The position numbers and the translations under genes are program-made. Below, piece after piece: positions 61,663 through 64,000 of a stretch of DNA of 64,000 bases (positions are counted from its first letter, which is position 1; each line of letters begins with the position of its first letter). Source of the DNA: Didemnitutus sp047777955 (GTDB lineage Bacteria > Verrucomicrobiota > Verrucomicrobiia > Opitutales > Opitutaceae); contig NZ_CP180537.1 in assembly GCF_047777955.1 (NCBI RefSeq), positions 3,596,001 to 3,660,000 on the forward strand, read 5' to 3'. The notes below the pieces were generated by a model. That model saw only the letters and a program-made list of their open reading frames with translations, had not been told where the DNA came from and ran no database searches.

Positions 61663-63549
61663 GTGCCCGTCATCAAAGCCAGCAGCCTGCGCGACCTGAA
61701 GCTCCGCGTGAACATCCACGACGTCGTGGCGCGCACGGTGGCCCTGCGGAAGGCCGGCGGCAACCGCTTCAAGGGCCTCTGCCCGTTTCATGCGGAGAAG
61801 ACGCCGTCGTTTCACGTCACGACCGACAAGGGCTTCTACAAGTGCTTCGGCTGCGGCAAGGCGGGCGACATCCTCTCGTTCGTGATGGAGACCGAGGGCC
61901 TGCAGTTCACCGAGGCGGCCGAGACGCTGGCGAAACGCTTCGGCATCGAGCTGGAATACGAGGCCGGCTCCGGCGGCCCGACGCGCGAGGAGCGCTCGCT
62001 GCGGCAGGAGATCTTCGACCTCCACGACGTCGCCGCGGATTTCTACCGGCAGGCCTTCCTCGCGCCCAACGCGCACGGCGCGTGGATCCGCGACTACTGG
62101 ACGAAGAACCGCAAGTTCACGCCCGAGCTCGCCGACGAGTTCAAGATCGGCTTCGCCCCCGTCGAGGACCGCGCGCTCGCCGAGGCGCTGATCAAGCGCC
62201 GCTTCTCCGACGAGGCGCTGCGCCAGTGCGGCCTGTTCTTCGTGCGCGACGGCGTGCCGGTCACGTCCGCGACCATGCGCCCGCGCTTCCGCGGCCGGCT
62301 GATGATCCCGATCCGCGACCACCAGGGCCGCGTCGTCGCGTTCACGGCCCGCCAGCTCGAGCTCACGCCGCAGGACGACCCGTCGCACGAGGCGAAATAC
62401 GTCAACTCGCCCGAGACGCCGATTTTCACGAAGAGCAACCTGCTCTTCAACCTCGACCGCGCCCGCACCGCGGCGGGCGACGGTCATCCGTTCGTGATGG
62501 TCGAGGGCCAGCTCGATGCGATGCGCTGCTGGAGCGTCGGCCTCAAGACCGCCGTCGCGCCGCAGGGCACGTCGATCACCGACGGCCAGCTGCTGCTGCT
62601 GCGCCGCTACCACTCGCAGGTGGAGTGCTTCTTCGACAGCGACGCCGCGGGCCAGAAGGCCGCGCTGCGCTTCCTGCCGCTGGCGCTGAAGGCCGGGCTG
62701 GAGGCTCGCTTCCTCATGCTCGCCGGCGCCTCGAAGCTCGACCCCGACCTGCTCTTCCTCGAGCGCGGGCTCGCCGCCTACGACGAGGTGCGCAAGCAGT
62801 CGCTCGGCGCGATGGAATTCGCGGTGCGCTCGCTGCTCCCGAACGTCGGCGCCGCCGGCGCCGAGCAGAAGGCGCGCGTCGCGCAGGAACTGTTCGCGAT
62901 CATCGCCCAGGCCGAGAGCGAAGTCGCGCGCGCGGGCTTCGTCGCCGAGGTCGCGCAGCTGCTCCGCCTGCCCACGGCCGCGCTCGAGCGCGACCTGCGG
63001 GCCTTCGTTGCCCGCCAGGCCGGCCAGGCACGCTACGCCGCGCCCGCCGGCGGCACGGCGAACGGTGGCGCAGGCGCCGCACCGAAGCCCGCCGCCGACG
63101 CCCAAACCAAGCCCACCGAGGAGCACCTGCTCTATCTTTGCCTGCACCACGAACCGCTCCTGCTCGGCTTGTCGCAACAGCTCCCGCACGACTGGATCGA
63201 CACGGAAACCACCGCCGGCCGGCTCCTGGACCGCGTGCTCGCCGAGGCGCAGCACAACGGCTGGCCAGGCCGCGAGGCCCTGGATCAACTCCTTGAGACA
63301 GAGGAGGAAAAGGCATTGGCGGCCAACCTGCTCTTCGAGGGGCCGGGCGACGAGGATCTGGTGAAGTTCGCCAACGAGGGCCTGCGCGCCCTCCAACGGC
63401 GCTTTCTCGAGCCGCAGCTGAGGCAAATAGAACTTGAAATAGCCTCTCAGGGCACAAATGGTGACGCGCACTTATTTTCACTCTTGAAGCAGCGCGCCGA
63501 AATCATCCGACAGCTCCAAAATTCGCCGAAGCTCATCCTCGCTTCCTGA
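61663..63549 (+). CDS. dnaG: DNA primase
   Basis: 628 residues from GTG 61663. N-terminal CHC2 zinc-binding domain (LCPFHAEKTPSFHV and YKCFGCGKAGDILSF), catalytic core (YVNSPETPIFTKSNLLFNLD), Toprim residues in VMVEGQLDAMRCW and FFDSDAAGQKAALRF, and a C-terminal helicase-binding domain of helical character. Makes RNA primers for replication. The rpoD start lies 66 bases downstream, the classic dnaG-rpoD order. Confidence 0.95.
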   Translation: MPVIKASSLRDLKLRVNIHDVVARTVALRKAGGNRFKGLCPFHAEKTPSFHVTTDKGFYKCFGCGKAGDILSFVMETEGLQFTEAAETLAKRFGIELEYEAGSGGPTREERSLRQEIFDLHDVAADFYRQAFLAPNAHGAWIRDYWTKNRKFTPELADEFKIGFAPVEDRALAEALIKRRFSDEALRQCGLFFVRDGVPVTSATMRPRFRGRLMIPIRDHQGRVVAFTARQLELTPQDDPSHEAKYVNSPETPIFTKSNLLFNLDRARTAAGDGHPFVMVEGQLDAMRCWSVGLKTAVAPQGTSITDGQLLLLRRYHSQVECFFDSDAAGQKAALRFLPLALKAGLEARFLMLAGASKLDPDLLFLERGLAAYDEVRKQSLGAMEFAVRSLLPNVGAAGAEQKARVAQELFAIIAQAESEVARAGFVAEVAQLLRLPTAALERDLRAFVARQAGQARYAAPAGGTANGGAGAAPKPAADAQTKPTEEHLLYLCLHHEPLLLGLSQQLPHDWIDTETTAGRLLDRVLAEAQHNGWPGREALDQLLETEEEKALAANLLFEGPGDEDLVKFANEGLRALQRRFLEPQLRQIELEIASQGTNGDAHLFSLLKQRAEIIRQLQNSPKLILAS

Positions 63550-63615
63550 ACGCTGTCCCCCGCGCCCCAACTGCCTCGCCGCCACCTCGTTTCGAGACCG
63601 CACTCATTTTCGCCC

Positions 63616-64000
63616 ATGTCGCGCCAATCCAAGCACGAACCCGCCGCCAAGTCTTCCGCCAAAGCCAAAGAAGCTAACGCCAAGCCGACCGCTCACGGCC
63701 ACGAGCCGAAGCACGCGCCCGCGAAGCCGGCCGACAAGCACCCCGCCGAAAAGCACGCGGAAAAACACGCCGAGAAGCACGCCGCCGAGCCCGCGAAGCC
63801 GGCCGCCGCGCAGCTCGCCGAGGTCGCTGACGCCGCGAAGGAATTCAAGGAGAAGGCGCTCGAGAATCTCTCCGGCGACCTCAACGACAAGATCCGCTAC
63901 CTCATCCGCCTCTCCAAGGAGCAGGGCTACCTGACTTACGCGGACATCAACGAGGCGCTGCCCGAGTCCGTCGACAATCCCGAGGACATCGAGAACGTCA
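63616..64000 (+). CDS. rpoD: RNA polymerase sigma factor RpoD (N-terminal part)
   Basis: Runs off the window edge, 128 codons visible. Starts MSRQSKHEPAAKSSAKAKEA with an unusual N-terminal leader rich in Lys, Ala and His (EKHAEKHAEKHAAEPAKPAA repeats), about 85 residues, before the region 1.1 start KIRYLIRLSKEQGYLTYADI, NEALPESVDNPEDIENV, which is diagnostic for primary sigma factors. Follows dnaG, as in the macromolecular-synthesis operon. The basic leader could modulate region 1.1 or DNA contact. Confidence 0.9.
   Translation, partial: MSRQSKHEPAAKSSAKAKEANAKPTAHGHEPKHAPAKPADKHPAEKHAEKHAEKHAAEPAKPAAAQLAEVADAAKEFKEKALENLSGDLNDKIRYLIRLSKEQGYLTYADINEALPESVDNPEDIENV

Overview
The window is very GC-rich, densely coded on both strands, and reads like a chromosome segment of an Opitutaceae-type Verrucomicrobiota (Opitutus/Lacunisphaera-like). 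Pointers are a Minf_1886-family protein known mainly from Planctomycetes and Verrucomicrobia, a TonB receptor opening with a VKLDAFSVTGSRL-type plug start, LPS heptose genes, a polar-flagellum-type operon and many short secreted proteins of unknown function. There is no phage, insertion sequence, CRISPR array, rRNA or recognisable tRNA. No gene-free stretch exceeds about 235 bases.

Layout. 1-5.1 kb: end of an ABC export permease with its periplasmic adaptor, a RidA-like secreted protein, proC and the heptose epimerase hldD. 5.2-12.4 kb: an outer-membrane-lipoprotein-sorting-like protein, a Nudix hydrolase, a large TonB receptor, a membrane protein and a LytS/LytTR two-component pair. 12.6-20.8 kb: DUF192 lipoprotein, M24 peptidase, heptose kinase, GmhB-like phosphatase, amidohydrolase, mutM, tlyA, nadK. 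20.9-25.2 kb: EF-hand protein, M16 protease, Minf_1886 protein, Fur-family regulator.

25.3-34.4 kb is one leftward flagellar operon: flgF-flgG-flgA-flgH-flgI-flgJ(rod-binding domain)-flgN-flgK-flgL-fliW-csrA-flagellin. It starts behind a near-perfect sigma-54 promoter and ends at a strong hairpin. It joins rod, ring, chaperone and hook-junction genes with the FliW/CsrA/flagellin feedback set. 34.6-46 kb: grpE-dnaJ, manA, ftsK, a RodZ-like protein, a ydbH-ynbE-ydbL outer-membrane lipid-transport set, proB-proA and a secreted nuclease. 46-57 kb: glgP, mutL, argH, OsmC, a PIG-L deacetylase, a YmdB phosphoesterase, tolB and an Mrp ATPase. 57-64 kb: rpmG, a three-domain EIIA/PK-like/diadenylate-cyclase protein, a lone nuoA, a DUF362-like protein, dnaG and the start of rpoD.

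Three themes stand out. First, at least five otherwise intact genes (adaptor, tlyA, M16 protease, ftsK, PIG-L), and perhaps fur, carry small deletions that break frame; this looks like consensus-sequence error rather than gene decay, because ftsK is among them. Second, degenerate seven-base tandem repeats occur at several loci, both between and inside genes (proA, mutL, gmhB), and one pair forms long terminal inverted repeats around a small element. Third, the c-di-AMP synthase candidate carries an N-terminal phosphotransferase-system EIIA domain, suggesting a link between PTS phosphorylation state and nucleotide second messenger.
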